Shown: positions 1-8,204 of the stretch, piece by piece
Layout: every line of letters begins with the position of its first letter
How positions within the stretch are numbered: position 1 is the stretch's first letter
Assembly: GCA_950071875.1 (NCBI GenBank)
Contig: CATMNW010000041.1
Span: 1-12,474 of the forward strand
DNA: 12,474 nucleotides
Reading direction: 5' to 3'
Origin: an uncultured Erythrobacteraceae bacterium
Lineage (GTDB): Bacteria; Pseudomonadota; Alphaproteobacteria; Sphingomonadales; Sphingomonadaceae
Notes under the pieces: model-generated
Databases searched by the model: none
Seen by the model: only the letters and a program-made list of their open reading frames with translations
Told to the model about the DNA's origin: nothing
Made by a program: the position numbers and the translations under genes

Positions 1-379
<379 letters not shown>

Positions 380-383
<4 letters not shown>

Positions 384-1132
384 ACAAGCACCTCCTCCTT
401 TTGCCCGTCGGCCTTGCCGTCACCCTCGGGGGTCTCGCTCTCGCCCAGAGCGCACCTGAAGGCATCGACCTCGAAGCGATCCGCGAGCGCGCGGCCGAAC
501 ATGCCGACGATGCGCAGGCGCTCAGCACCAATGTCCGCCAACGCGCCGAGGTGCTGACCGAGGACGCACAGGCTATCCAGGCGCAAGCGCAGGCCAATCG
601 CGCAGCCTATGCGGACAGCATTAAGGCAATCGAGACCGACGCCGTCCTCGACTTCGACGCGATGATCGCGGGGCAAGCCGCCGCAGAGAAGGCATCGCTC
701 GGGGGAGCTCCGCGCTTCATTGCCTTTGCCAGCCTGTCGATGCCGCCCGAAGGGCTGAAGGCACTGGTCCACGACATGACCAGGGCGGGAGGCGTCACCG
801 TGCTGCGCGGCTTCCCGCAAGGAAACAGTGAGGCGTTCAAGAAGCGGCTCGCCGCAATTTGGAGCAACCGCGACGCGGCCGGTTCGCTTGGCATCGATCC
901 GCGGTTGTTCCGCGCGTTCAACATCGAGGCCGCGCCGAGCTTCGTCATGCTGAGCACCGAGTTCAGCCCATGCGACGGGTTTGATTGCACCAGCGAGGTG
1001 CCGCCGCACGACCGCATCGCCGGCAACATCAGCGTGGGCGAAGTCCTCGAGACCTTTGCCTCGGGCAAGGGTCCGGGTGCCGAGCTTGCCCGCCTCCACC
1101 TGCGCCAGCTCTCCAGGGAGGAACGGCCATGA
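380..1132 (+). CDS. trbC: TrbC, F-type conjugative pilus assembly protein
   Basis: 250-residue periplasmic protein of the F-type transfer system, required for pilus assembly. Residues 1-22 form a signal peptide (MNKH, then a hydrophobic core ending LALA). Residues 30-105 are alanine/glutamate-rich and probably helical. The TrbC_Ftype domain follows from about 110: RFIAFASLSMP at 112-122, a GGVTVLRGFPQG strand-turn, and EAAPSFVM near 183-190, which resembles the cis-proline loop of thioredoxin folds. Where a thioredoxin would carry CxxC this protein has SLSM, so any thioredoxin-like fold would be redox-inactive there (inference). The start is chosen at 380 because it overlaps the traU stop as ATGA and gives the signal peptide at once; the upstream extension of this frame runs through traU and is not real. 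No good Shine-Dalgarno is seen, which fits translational coupling to traU. Confidence 0.9.
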
Positions 1133-2862
1133 CCGGCAGAACCCTCCCCCATCTCCTTGCAGCACTCGTCGCCCTAACAGGCACGGCTTCCATTCACGCC
1201 CAGACCCGCGATGCAGCAAGAGCCGACGGCAAGAACTTTGCCACCGAACTGCTGGGCGAGGCGCGCGAGGCAGCAACAACCAATCCTGACGCGGCGCGCG
1301 TTCCCAATTTCGATCCGCAGGCGACGCGCGACCTGCAGGATCTTTCGAGCGATCCCGACCAGATCGAGGCCCGCGGACGAAGCGCGGCGACGACCAGCAC
1401 GCCGATGCGGACGATCCGCGACAGCATGGCCAATCGCGCAAGATTCGAGCCGAACGAGATCGAGGAGGTGATTGCCCGCAGTCTCGCGATCAACGAGACG
1501 CCGCTCGACTACACCAGCGGCATGGCAATTTCAGGCAGCCAGGGATCGTGCGTTCCGCTGCCGCCCGGTTCGGGGTCGGCGAGCACATATACCGCGACCT
1601 GCAATACGGGCACACGGATCGATCAGTCGGTTGGCCAATGCGCGGTACCACTCGTCGCTAGGGTCAGCCAGCAACCGCAGTATCATTACCTTTGCAGCCC
1701 ATTGGGCAGCTTCAACCTGTCAGGTGAGCCGGATTGCGAAGAGTTTTCGGGCGCTCTTTGCCGGGTGACCGGACACCGGGACGGTCCTTGCTTGCAGTGG
1801 GGTTGGTCCGGCGGTCGCAAGTGGTGCACCGAGCCGGGCGATCCGATTACCGAGCTGACCTGCGACGAACAGGTCGCGGGACAGACGCCCTACCGCATCG
1901 CCACGGCGACCACCGTCACGACGACCCCTGACGAAAGCCAGTGCACAGGTCTTGCGGGCAATAGCGATTGCACGCTGGACGCAGAGATCTGCACCCATAC
2001 CGATCCGCAGACCCGCGTGGTCGATGGTGTCGCTGTCACACGGCCCTGCTGGGAATGGCAACGCAGCTATACCTGCATTGCGCGCGAAGCGGCGACCGAC
2101 TGCTCCGACATCGAAAGCCAGGGGTCCTGCCGCTTTGTCCGCGAGGAATGCCTTACAGACGAAACCCCGTGCGAGACCTGGGAGCGCATTTACGAGTGCC
2201 CGCTTCCCGGTACCGACAGCTCCACCCAGTATGTCTGCGACGGCGATGTCTATTGCATCGACGGCAGCTGCGAGACGATCGAGCGCACCGCGAACGACGA
2301 GTTCAAGGATGCCGTCACCGCGCTCCATGCGATGGACGAGGCCCGCGGCCAGTTCGACCCCGATACGCTGACGCTGTTCCGCGGTACGCGCAACACCTGC
2401 TCCTCCAAGGTCTTCGGCGTGCTCAACTGCTGCAAGGGCAAGGGCTTCCCGCTCATCCCCGGCATCAGCCTGCTCGTCGCACTCGGCTGCAGCCGGGAGG
2501 AAGTGCTGCTCCACGAACGCGATGCGCAGGGACTGTGCGCTTATGTCGGGACCTATTGTTCGGACAAGTTCCTCGGCGTCTGCCTGACCAAGAAGAAGGT
2601 CTACTGCTGCTTCGAGAGCAAGCTCTCGAGGATCCTGCAGGAACAGGGCCGTCGCCAGCTGCCCAAGCCGTGGGACAAGCCCAAGGAAGAACAGTGCGAG
2701 GGTTTCGCTCTCGATGAGTTCGCCCGGCTCGACCTCAGTCAAATGGATTTCAGCGAGGTCTATGCCGAGTTCACCCAGGCTGCTCGGCTCCCCGACGAGC
2801 TCGAGACCAGCATCCTCATCCAGCAGAAAATCGAAGACTATTACGCAAGGAGTGGTCAATGA
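1129..2862 (+). CDS. traN: TraN, F-type mating-pair stabilisation outer-membrane protein
   Basis: 577-residue cysteine-rich outer-membrane protein that in F-type systems stabilises the donor-recipient pair by contacting recipient surface structures. A signal peptide covers residues 1-24 (cleavage after IHA). About 32 cysteines are spread from residue 140 onward, in repeated pieces such as CWEW, CETWERIYEC and two CC pairs (LNCCKGKG, VYCCFES). The length is close to that of F TraN (about 600). The C-terminal third, with the CCKGKG, CAYVGTYC and KKVYCCFESKLSRILQEQGR blocks, is the conserved part of the family. The start at 1129 overlaps the trbC stop (ATGA) and has a strong Shine-Dalgarno, AGGGAGGA, at 1115-1122. 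In IncF plasmids the central region differs between types and sets recipient specificity; here it would be tuned to a non-enteric host (inference). Confidence 0.95.
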   Translation: MTGRTLPHLLAALVALTGTASIHAQTRDAARADGKNFATELLGEAREAATTNPDAARVPNFDPQATRDLQDLSSDPDQIEARGRSAATTSTPMRTIRDSMANRARFEPNEIEEVIARSLAINETPLDYTSGMAISGSQGSCVPLPPGSGSASTYTATCNTGTRIDQSVGQCAVPLVARVSQQPQYHYLCSPLGSFNLSGEPDCEEFSGALCRVTGHRDGPCLQWGWSGGRKWCTEPGDPITELTCDEQVAGQTPYRIATATTVTTTPDESQCTGLAGNSDCTLDAEICTHTDPQTRVVDGVAVTRPCWEWQRSYTCIAREAATDCSDIESQGSCRFVREECLTDETPCETWERIYECPLPGTDSSTQYVCDGDVYCIDGSCETIERTANDEFKDAVTALHAMDEARGQFDPDTLTLFRGTRNTCSSKVFGVLNCCKGKGFPLIPGISLLVALGCSREEVLLHERDAQGLCAYVGTYCSDKFLGVCLTKKKVYCCFESKLSRILQEQGRRQLPKPWDKPKEEQCEGFALDEFARLDLSQMDFSEVYAEFTQAARLPDELETSILIQQKIEDYYARSGQ

Positions 2863-3689
2863 CGCGCCGCCAATCACCGCCGATGCTGGCGCTCCCAGTA
2901 TTTGCCATGTGTTTCGCTGCGCTGCTTCCCGTTCGGGCAGTTGCCCAGGAAACGCGCCAGACAGAGCCAGCTGCCTCGGCAGACAGCCTCTACTGCGAGC
3001 AGCGCAGGCTCGGCTACTGGTTTTATTGCGTTAACCCGGTGCCGGCAGAGGAGCCGCAGATGGCGCAGCCACCGGCCCAGGTAACCGCCACGCAAGAACT
3101 CGACGCGGTCACGGGCGAACTGCGCGAGCTCAAGGCGCGCGCGATCCTCTATCCGACGCCGGAAAACGTCACCGCCTATATCCGCTTTCAGCGTGCCCAG
3201 CTCGACCGGGCTTCGCTGTTCTCCGATGTCTGGCAGCGCGCGATCTGGCAGGATCCCGAGCTCGACTACACGCTCGAGAGACCGGTCGGCGCGCTCGCCA
3301 AAAAGCAATGGCAGGACGCGCGCGCTGCCGACCGCGATGCGGTGATGGCGAGGCTCTCCGAGCGCTATGGCCTGTTCTACTTCTTCGCCCAGACCTGCGG
3401 CGCCTGCGAAGTGATGAGCCCGATCGTGCGCTCGATGGCGGACCGCTGGCATATCACGGTCCGGGCGATCTCGACCGATGGCGGACCGTCCCGGCACTTC
3501 CCCGATTACAAGGTCGAAAGCGGCCAGCGGCCGCGCATGGGGCTCGAACCCGGCATCACCCCGGCGCTCGTGCTGTGGGACAGCGTGGCCAGGCGCCCGA
3601 TCCCGATCGGATACGGCGTGCTCTCGGCCGACGAGCTGCAGGACCGCATCTACCTCCTCACCTCGAAGGAAGCCGGACATGATTACTAG
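2859..3689 (+). CDS. traF: TraF, F-type pilus assembly protein with thioredoxin-like CGAC motif
   Basis: 276-residue periplasmic protein required for F-type pilus assembly. Signal peptide residues 1-29 (cleavage after AVA). A short Cys-containing segment follows (YCEQRRLGYWFYC, 45-57), then a helical region at 80-165, then a thioredoxin-like domain: YFFAQTCGACEVMSP places C180-G-A-C183 at the redox site, with GITPALVL (proline 235) as the cis-proline loop. F's own TraF is reported to lack the CxxC, whereas related TraF/TrhF proteins retain it, so this copy belongs to the version that may act as a disulfide isomerase or oxidase for the cysteine-rich TraN, TraH and TraU (inference from family knowledge). 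The start overlaps the traN stop as ATGA, with AAGGAG at 2847-2852. It overlaps traH by 11 bases. Confidence 0.93.
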   Translation: MTRRQSPPMLALPVFAMCFAALLPVRAVAQETRQTEPAASADSLYCEQRRLGYWFYCVNPVPAEEPQMAQPPAQVTATQELDAVTGELRELKARAILYPTPENVTAYIRFQRAQLDRASLFSDVWQRAIWQDPELDYTLERPVGALAKKQWQDARAADRDAVMARLSERYGLFYFFAQTCGACEVMSPIVRSMADRWHITVRAISTDGGPSRHFPDYKVESGQRPRMGLEPGITPALVLWDSVARRPIPIGYGVLSADELQDRIYLLTSKEAGHDY

Positions 3690-5115
3690 CATCCGCAATG
3701 CGGCGCTCAGAATTGCCGCCGCCAGCATGGTCGCGTCCCCCGTCGCCGCAAATGTCGGTGACAGCATGGACCGCTTCATGGACGACATGGGCGCGGCGGC
3801 CAATGTGACCGGGCCGAGCGCGTTCGAAGGCCAGTCGGCGGGCTATTACAGCCTTGGCAATGTCTGGACGCGCTTCCCGCAAAAGACGACCAACATTGCA
3901 AATCTCCAGCTGCCGCGCGCTCGCGCAGGTTGCGGCGGTATCGATATCTTCGCCGGGTCCTTCTCCTTCATCAACGCGAGCGAGATGGTCGCGCTGCTTA
4001 AAGCCGTCGCGAACAATGCCGTGGGGTTCGCCTTCAGCCTCGCGATCGATACCGTATGCCCCGAGTGCTCGAAGATCATGCAGGAGTTCAGCCAGAAGGC
4101 GCAGCTCATGAACAATCTCTCGATCAACTCCTGCGAGATGGCGCAGGGGCTGGTCGGCGGCGTCTGGCCCAAGGGCGATCTCGCAGACAAGGCGATCTGC
4201 GAAGCGATCGGCAATTCCGAGGGTATCTTCACCGACTATGCTGCCGCCAAACACGGTTGCGGCACCAGGGGTCAGCGCGCCTCGACCAATGAGAGCGCCG
4301 GCGCCGACTATGCCGACGTCAATCCCGGTGTGCCGCGCAATTACACCTGGCATGTCCTCAAGCAGAGCGCCTTCTTCAATCCTAGTGGCACCTTCGACCG
4401 CGATCTTGCCGAGTATGCAATGACGCTCATCGGCACGGTGATCTACGTGCCGCCCCGCGATGACGAACCAGGCAAGTTCGTGCCTTTCGCAGGCGATGCC
4501 TCTTCAACGCTCGTAACCGCGCTGCTCGACGGGACGCAGGGCCAGTCGGTGCGGGTGTTCCAGTGCGACGAGCCCGACAAGTGCCTCAACCCGACCTTCC
4601 AGCAGATGAGCCTGTCGAGCGCAAAGGCCATCCGGCCCCGCGTTGCCCGGCTCATCGGCAGCATGGTCGAGGCCATCCGCAGCGACACAGCGATCGGCGA
4701 CGAGGAGAAGGAGCTGCTTCAGGTGGCATCGGTGCCGCTCTACAAGATCCTCACCGTGCAGGCGGCCTATGGACGCGGGATGGCCACCGACGACCGCGAC
4801 ACGCTGGCCGAGATCGCCAGCATCGATCTCCTCTATGCCATCCTCGAACGCATCACCGCTGAGGCCGGACGCTCGATGGCGAGTTTCATCGCGGCCGATG
4901 AAGCCAAGCTCGCGATCTGGCGCGCTCAGGTCGCCGAGGTCCGGTCAAGCCTCGCCCAGCGGCAAGCGATCGGGCAAGCGCGGGTCTCCGCGATCATGCA
5001 GATCATCGAGAAGACGGCGATGATCGAGAATATGCTCGCTGCCTCGATGTCGCCGTCAATGGCCGCTGCGCTCGACTGGTCGCGCGGGATGCAGTCCCGC
5101 TCCATCGTTCCATAA
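3679..5115 (+). CDS. traH: TraH, F-type conjugative pilus assembly protein
   Basis: 478-residue periplasmic or outer-membrane-associated pilus assembly protein of F-type systems, known in F to interact with TraF, TraU and TrbI. Signal peptide residues 1-24 (cleavage after VAA). Family signatures are clear: YYSLGNVWTRFP (56-67), GCGGIDIFAGSFSFIN (84-99), CPEC (127-130) and NSCEMAQGLVGG shortly after. The C-terminal half, with repeated Arg/Ala/Glu-rich helices near residues 380-460, is likely coiled. The start at 3679 lies within the end of traF, preceded by GAAGGAAG at 3665-3672, and gives the signal peptide directly; the longer upstream frame is a traF shadow. The length matches the family (about 450-480). 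Four cysteines around GCGG, CPEC and NSCE are candidates for disulfides. Confidence 0.96.
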   Translation: MITSIRNAALRIAAASMVASPVAANVGDSMDRFMDDMGAAANVTGPSAFEGQSAGYYSLGNVWTRFPQKTTNIANLQLPRARAGCGGIDIFAGSFSFINASEMVALLKAVANNAVGFAFSLAIDTVCPECSKIMQEFSQKAQLMNNLSINSCEMAQGLVGGVWPKGDLADKAICEAIGNSEGIFTDYAAAKHGCGTRGQRASTNESAGADYADVNPGVPRNYTWHVLKQSAFFNPSGTFDRDLAEYAMTLIGTVIYVPPRDDEPGKFVPFAGDASSTLVTALLDGTQGQSVRVFQCDEPDKCLNPTFQQMSLSSAKAIRPRVARLIGSMVEAIRSDTAIGDEEKELLQVASVPLYKILTVQAAYGRGMATDDRDTLAEIASIDLLYAILERITAEAGRSMASFIAADEAKLAIWRAQVAEVRSSLAQRQAIGQARVSAIMQIIEKTAMIENMLAASMSPSMAAALDWSRGMQSRSIVP

Positions 5116-5127
5116 GGGTCAGGCAGC

Positions 5128-7839
5128 ATGGTCGAGATTTTCACGGTCGGCGGCGGCGAGTACATCGTCAATGTCCTCAACGCCGTTGCCGCCTGGACCG
5201 GCGCGGGCGGCTACAAGAGCCTCATTCAGGTCGCGCTGGTGATGGGCATGGTGCTCGCGGTCATCGTGGTCGCGTTCAACCAGGACTGGCGGGCCTGGCT
5301 CAACTGGTTCCTCGGGGCGACGCTCATCTACATGTGCCTGATGGTGCCGCGCATGGACGTCCATGTGACCGACCGGGTCAATCCCAGCCTTGCACCCGCG
5401 ACGGTGGCCAATGTCCCGCTCGGGCTTGCTCTTATGGCAAGTTTCACCAGTCAGGCGGGGGACTATCTGACCCGCTCTGCCGAGCTCGTCTTCGGCCTGC
5501 CGGACGACCTCAACTACTCGAAGAACGGCATGATCTATGGCGCGCGGCTGCTCGAATCGACGCGGAGCTTACGCATTTCCGATCCGGAGTTTGCTGCGAA
5601 CTTCGACGAGCATGTCCGGCAATGCGTGTTCTACGATCTGCTTCTCGGCCGCTACTCGATGAAGGAGCTGTCCGAGAGCGATGACATCTGGGCAACGATC
5701 GCACCAGGCAGCGCGGCGCGCGCGCAGAAATTCCTGACCCGGCAGGCCGACGACAGCGTGACGGCCTCGATCATCACCTGCCGCGAAGCCTACACCGCGC
5801 TTTCGGGGCAATGGGCAAGCCTCATTGACGAGATGACGCTTGTCGCGGGGCGTCAGCTTTATCCGCGCCAGACCGAAGCGCTCGCCAAGGCCAAGCTCAT
5901 GGCCGACCTCCCGATTGCCTATCAGTATCTCACCGGCATCTCGCGCAGCGCGAGCGACATTTTCCGCCAGGTGCTGACGATCAATGCCATGAACCAGGCC
6001 ATGCACGGCTTTGCAGGGGCGAGCGGTACCGGCAGCATCGACGTCTTCGCGCAGACCCGGGCCGATATTCAGACCGAGCGGACCTATTCCTCGATCGCGC
6101 ATAACGCGATGAAATGGGTCCCGATCCTCAATGTCGTGCTGACGGTGGTGTTCTACGCGCTGTTCCCTGTCCTGTTTCCGCTGTTCCTGATGCCGCGAAC
6201 CGGACCCGTTGCATTGAGAGGTTACGTCACCGGCTTCTTCTATCTTGCGGCGTGGGGACCGCTCTTCGTCATCCTGCACATGATCCTGATGTTCAAAGGT
6301 GCAGGCGATGTCGCGGGTGCTGGCGGCAGCACGGGCCTTAGCCTCGCGACCTTTGCTGGCATGAGCGACGTCAACAGCGATATCGGCATCTTGGCGGGCT
6401 ATCTTGTCGCCTCGATCCCGTTCCTTGCCGGCGGGGTCGCGCGAGGTGCGCTGGCGATTTCGGGCCAGGCAACGAGCTATCTCAACCCGAGCCAGAACGC
6501 GGCCGAGGAAGCCTCGCGCGAAGCGAGCACCGGCAATGTCTCGCTAGGCAATTCGAACATCGACAATTCGACAGTATTTTCCCGCCAGTTTGCGCAGGGC
6601 AATCTTGCACCCAACATCGCCTATGGCGCCACGCAGACGCGTGGTTTCAGCGACAGCGGTACGCAGACCACCAGCTTCCCCGATGGTGAGTTCGCTGCTG
6701 TCCCGAATTCAAGCTATCCGTTCACGCCGACGCTCGGGCAGGACTTCACCGGCCGCCTAGGAACGATGGCGAGCCAGAGCCGGACGCAGAGCGAGACCTA
6801 TGCCAACCTCGCCCAGCAATCGACGAGCTCTGCGCTCACCCGGTTCAGCGAGATCCGCAACGCCTACAGCCAGGGTCAGAGCTCCGACACTGTCAGCGGC
6901 GTCGGCACGAACGACAGCATCGGCACGGCATTCAGCGAAGTCGACAATGCCTCGAGGACGCTCCAGCAGCAGTTCGGCCTGTCCCGGCGCGCGTCCGACG
7001 ACATTACGATCTCATGGTTCCTTAATGGCGAGGTCAATGGCGGGGCTGGAGCCAATGTTGGCGTAGCTCAAGTGGGTGCCAAGGCAAGAGGCGGCCGCAA
7101 TCAGTCATGGACGGACAGCGATATCGGGATCGCCTCGGAAGACCGCGGCAGGATCATGGGAACGCTGCGCCAGCTTTCCGACAGTCGCAACTGGTCGACC
7201 ACACTTGAAGGTTTCCTGCGCGAGACGAACTCGAGCTCGGTATCGCAGGTGTCGACCAGTTCGTCGGGTCTCAGCCGATCGCTGACCGAAGCCGAGAGCT
7301 ATACGCGAGAGGCGCGTCGGGCCGAAGAGATGGCCAGCCGCCTCGAGAACCAGGCCAGCTGGTACGAGGCCAACAGCGCCGCAGGCACGCTGAACCTGAG
7401 CCAGGCCTATCGCGAATGGGGCATGGCCGAGATCGAAGGGAATCGCGACTATTACGGGCCGGTGCGCTTCGATGACATCGAGTTCCAGATGAGTGCGCGC
7501 GGCCAGCAGCTGCAATCGCGGTTTGTCGAGAGCTATGCTGATCGGCTGCAGGACGACATAGAAGCAGACCTTTCATTGCCGGACTTCGCTCCCGTCAGCC
7601 GCCCTGAGATTGGCAATGCCGGGCAAGTGCGTGCACGGGGAGCCGTTGGTTCTGCGAGTGGTCCCTCAATGCCCGATGCTCCGGATCGGTCTGGCATCAC
7701 AGATGAAGTCGAGCGGGTTCGTCGGCAAGGTCGTGAGCGGATCGGAACGGTGAGAGGCTATCTGGATGGCCAAACAGAAGGCGCCACAGGTGCAAGCGAG
7801 GAAGCGGCAGATGAGGTGAAGGAGTGGGGCAATAGGTGA
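5128..7839 (+). CDS. traG: TraG, F-type pilus assembly, mating-pair stabilisation and exclusion-target inner-membrane protein
   Basis: 903-residue inner-membrane protein; F TraG is about 938. In F-like systems the N-terminal part is needed for pilus assembly, while the periplasmic C-terminal part acts in mating-pair stabilisation and is recognised by the entry-exclusion protein of the recipient. Hydrophobic segments: 31-50, 54-73, a weaker one near 93-110, then 331-355, 365-389 and 419-446. From about 450 the protein becomes Ser/Thr/Gln/Asn-rich and hydrophilic. Conserved TraG-type pieces include WGPLFVILHM and the GGVARGALAISGQATSYLNP stretch after the last membrane segment. AAGGG at 5114-5118 lies 9 bases before the ATG and overlaps the traH stop. 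The reading frame is intact. Its TGA abuts the stop of a - strand gene. No traS, traT or traD follows. Confidence 0.95.
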   Translation: MVEIFTVGGGEYIVNVLNAVAAWTGAGGYKSLIQVALVMGMVLAVIVVAFNQDWRAWLNWFLGATLIYMCLMVPRMDVHVTDRVNPSLAPATVANVPLGLALMASFTSQAGDYLTRSAELVFGLPDDLNYSKNGMIYGARLLESTRSLRISDPEFAANFDEHVRQCVFYDLLLGRYSMKELSESDDIWATIAPGSAARAQKFLTRQADDSVTASIITCREAYTALSGQWASLIDEMTLVAGRQLYPRQTEALAKAKLMADLPIAYQYLTGISRSASDIFRQVLTINAMNQAMHGFAGASGTGSIDVFAQTRADIQTERTYSSIAHNAMKWVPILNVVLTVVFYALFPVLFPLFLMPRTGPVALRGYVTGFFYLAAWGPLFVILHMILMFKGAGDVAGAGGSTGLSLATFAGMSDVNSDIGILAGYLVASIPFLAGGVARGALAISGQATSYLNPSQNAAEEASREASTGNVSLGNSNIDNSTVFSRQFAQGNLAPNIAYGATQTRGFSDSGTQTTSFPDGEFAAVPNSSYPFTPTLGQDFTGRLGTMASQSRTQSETYANLAQQSTSSALTRFSEIRNAYSQGQSSDTVSGVGTNDSIGTAFSEVDNASRTLQQQFGLSRRASDDITISWFLNGEVNGGAGANVGVAQVGAKARGGRNQSWTDSDIGIASEDRGRIMGTLRQLSDSRNWSTTLEGFLRETNSSSVSQVSTSSSGLSRSLTEAESYTREARRAEEMASRLENQASWYEANSAAGTLNLSQAYREWGMAEIEGNRDYYGPVRFDDIEFQMSARGQQLQSRFVESYADRLQDDIEADLSLPDFAPVSRPEIGNAGQVRARGAVGSASGPSMPDAPDRSGITDEVERVRRQGRERIGTVRGYLDGQTEGATGASEEAADEVKEWGNR

Positions 7840-8043
7840 TTATAGGATCACGTCCTGAACGATCACAAAGACAACGAACCCGATCAAGAAGAACGCAGCG
7901 GTGAGAATCACTGCTCGAGCCCATCGATCGGCCCAGACCTTCTTCCATGAGTAGGACGTGAGGCGATTTTCGGAGATGGCACGGTCGATCTCTCGTAGAC
8001 CCTTCCAGTCCGTCTGGTCGTTTTGCTCCCTCTCGTCATCCAT
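7840..8043 (-). CDS. Small single-span inner-membrane protein of unknown function, convergent with traG
   Basis: 67 residues if started at the ATG at 8043; GTG (8052) and ATG (8049) are in-frame alternatives giving 70 or 69. I prefer 8043 because GGAG at 8052-8055 then has 8-base spacing, while it is only 2 bases from the 8049 ATG. The N-terminal 42 residues are charged (MDDEREQNDQ, then a basic aromatic stretch YSWKKVWADRW) and residues 43-62 are a clean membrane helix rich in Ile, Val and Phe; Lys and Arg before the helix predict a cytoplasmic N-terminus and a very short periplasmic tail. The stop codon directly abuts the traG stop. GC content is visibly lower than in the tra genes. I do not recognise the family. 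Its position beside traG and membrane location would suit an entry-exclusion or surface-exclusion role, but nothing in the sequence proves it. Confidence 0.6.
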   Translation of the reverse strand: MDDEREQNDQTDWKGLREIDRAISENRLTSYSWKKVWADRWARAVILTAAFFLIGFVVFVIVQDVIL

Positions 8044-8051
8044 TTCCATCA

Positions 8052-8055
8052 CTCC
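8052..8055 (-). promoter_or_regulatory. Shine-Dalgarno core deciding the start of the small membrane protein
   Basis: GGAG on the - strand lies 8 bases before the ATG at 8043 and only 2 bases before the ATG at 8049; it overlaps the possible GTG at 8052. This spacing favours 8043 as the true start. Confidence 0.45.
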
Positions 8056-8098
8056 GACCTACATAAAGTAGCAAATTTGATGCATTATCGGCTATAAG

Positions 8099-8155
8099 CG
8101 AATTTACGTCTCGATATTGACACATTAGGAGTCTCAATGTAAAGACGCAAAATCG
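8099..8155. promoter_or_regulatory. 57-base dyad containing two probable HipB operators
   Basis: The two 22-base arms (8099-8120 and 8134-8155) pair at 17 of 22 positions around centre 8127. Perfect blocks are CGTCT/AGACG (8107-8111 with 8143-8147) and ATTGA/TCAAT (8116-8120 with 8134-8138). Inside it are two head-to-tail copies of a 16-base element of form GTCT-N8-A(G/C)AC, at 8108-8123 and 8131-8146, identical at 11 of 16 positions and 23 bases apart. The right copy is a perfect GTCT/AGAC palindrome. The geometry (4-5 base half-sites with an 8-base spacer, repeated upstream of hipB) matches the style of the E. coli HipB operators, TATCC-N8-GGATA. Binding by the HipB encoded here is inferred. 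Confidence 0.6.
8117..8145 (+). promoter_or_regulatory. Probable sigma-70-type promoter of hipBA
   Basis: TTGACA at 8117-8122 is a perfect -35 box; 17 bases later TAAAGA (8140-8145) is a weak -10. The left operator copy overlaps the -35 and the right copy overlaps the -10, the classic layout for autorepression. Transcription would begin near 8152, leaving a leader of about 40 bases before the hipB ATG. The weak -10 is the main uncertainty. Confidence 0.55.
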
Positions 8156-8177
8156 TTACACAACGCTTCATATTGGA

Positions 8178-8204
8178 GATAATGTATCGATAATGCCACA
8201 TTAT
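8178..8204 (+). repeat. ATAATG direct and inverted repeats around the hipB start codon
   Basis: GATAATG occurs at 8178-8184 and again at 8189-8195, exactly 11 bases apart; the second copy contains the hipB ATG. CATTAT at 8199-8204 is the inverse of ATAATG (8190-8195), giving a 6-base stem with a CCA loop that would hold the start codon. A further inverse copy, CATTATCG, lies at 8083-8090. The first ATG (8182) opens a three-codon reading frame whose TAA overlaps the hipB ATG. Confidence 0.4.

Noticed and set aside
1968..2717. 249-codon + strand frame inside traN
   Set aside because: Out-of-frame shadow with arginine/alanine/leucine-rich product and no recognisable motif; traN is clearly the coding frame.
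7836..7856. Short inverted repeats (GTGAT/ATCAC and AGGA/TCCT) at the traG junction, as a terminator
   Set aside because: Stems of only 4-5 bases without a T-run; too weak to call.
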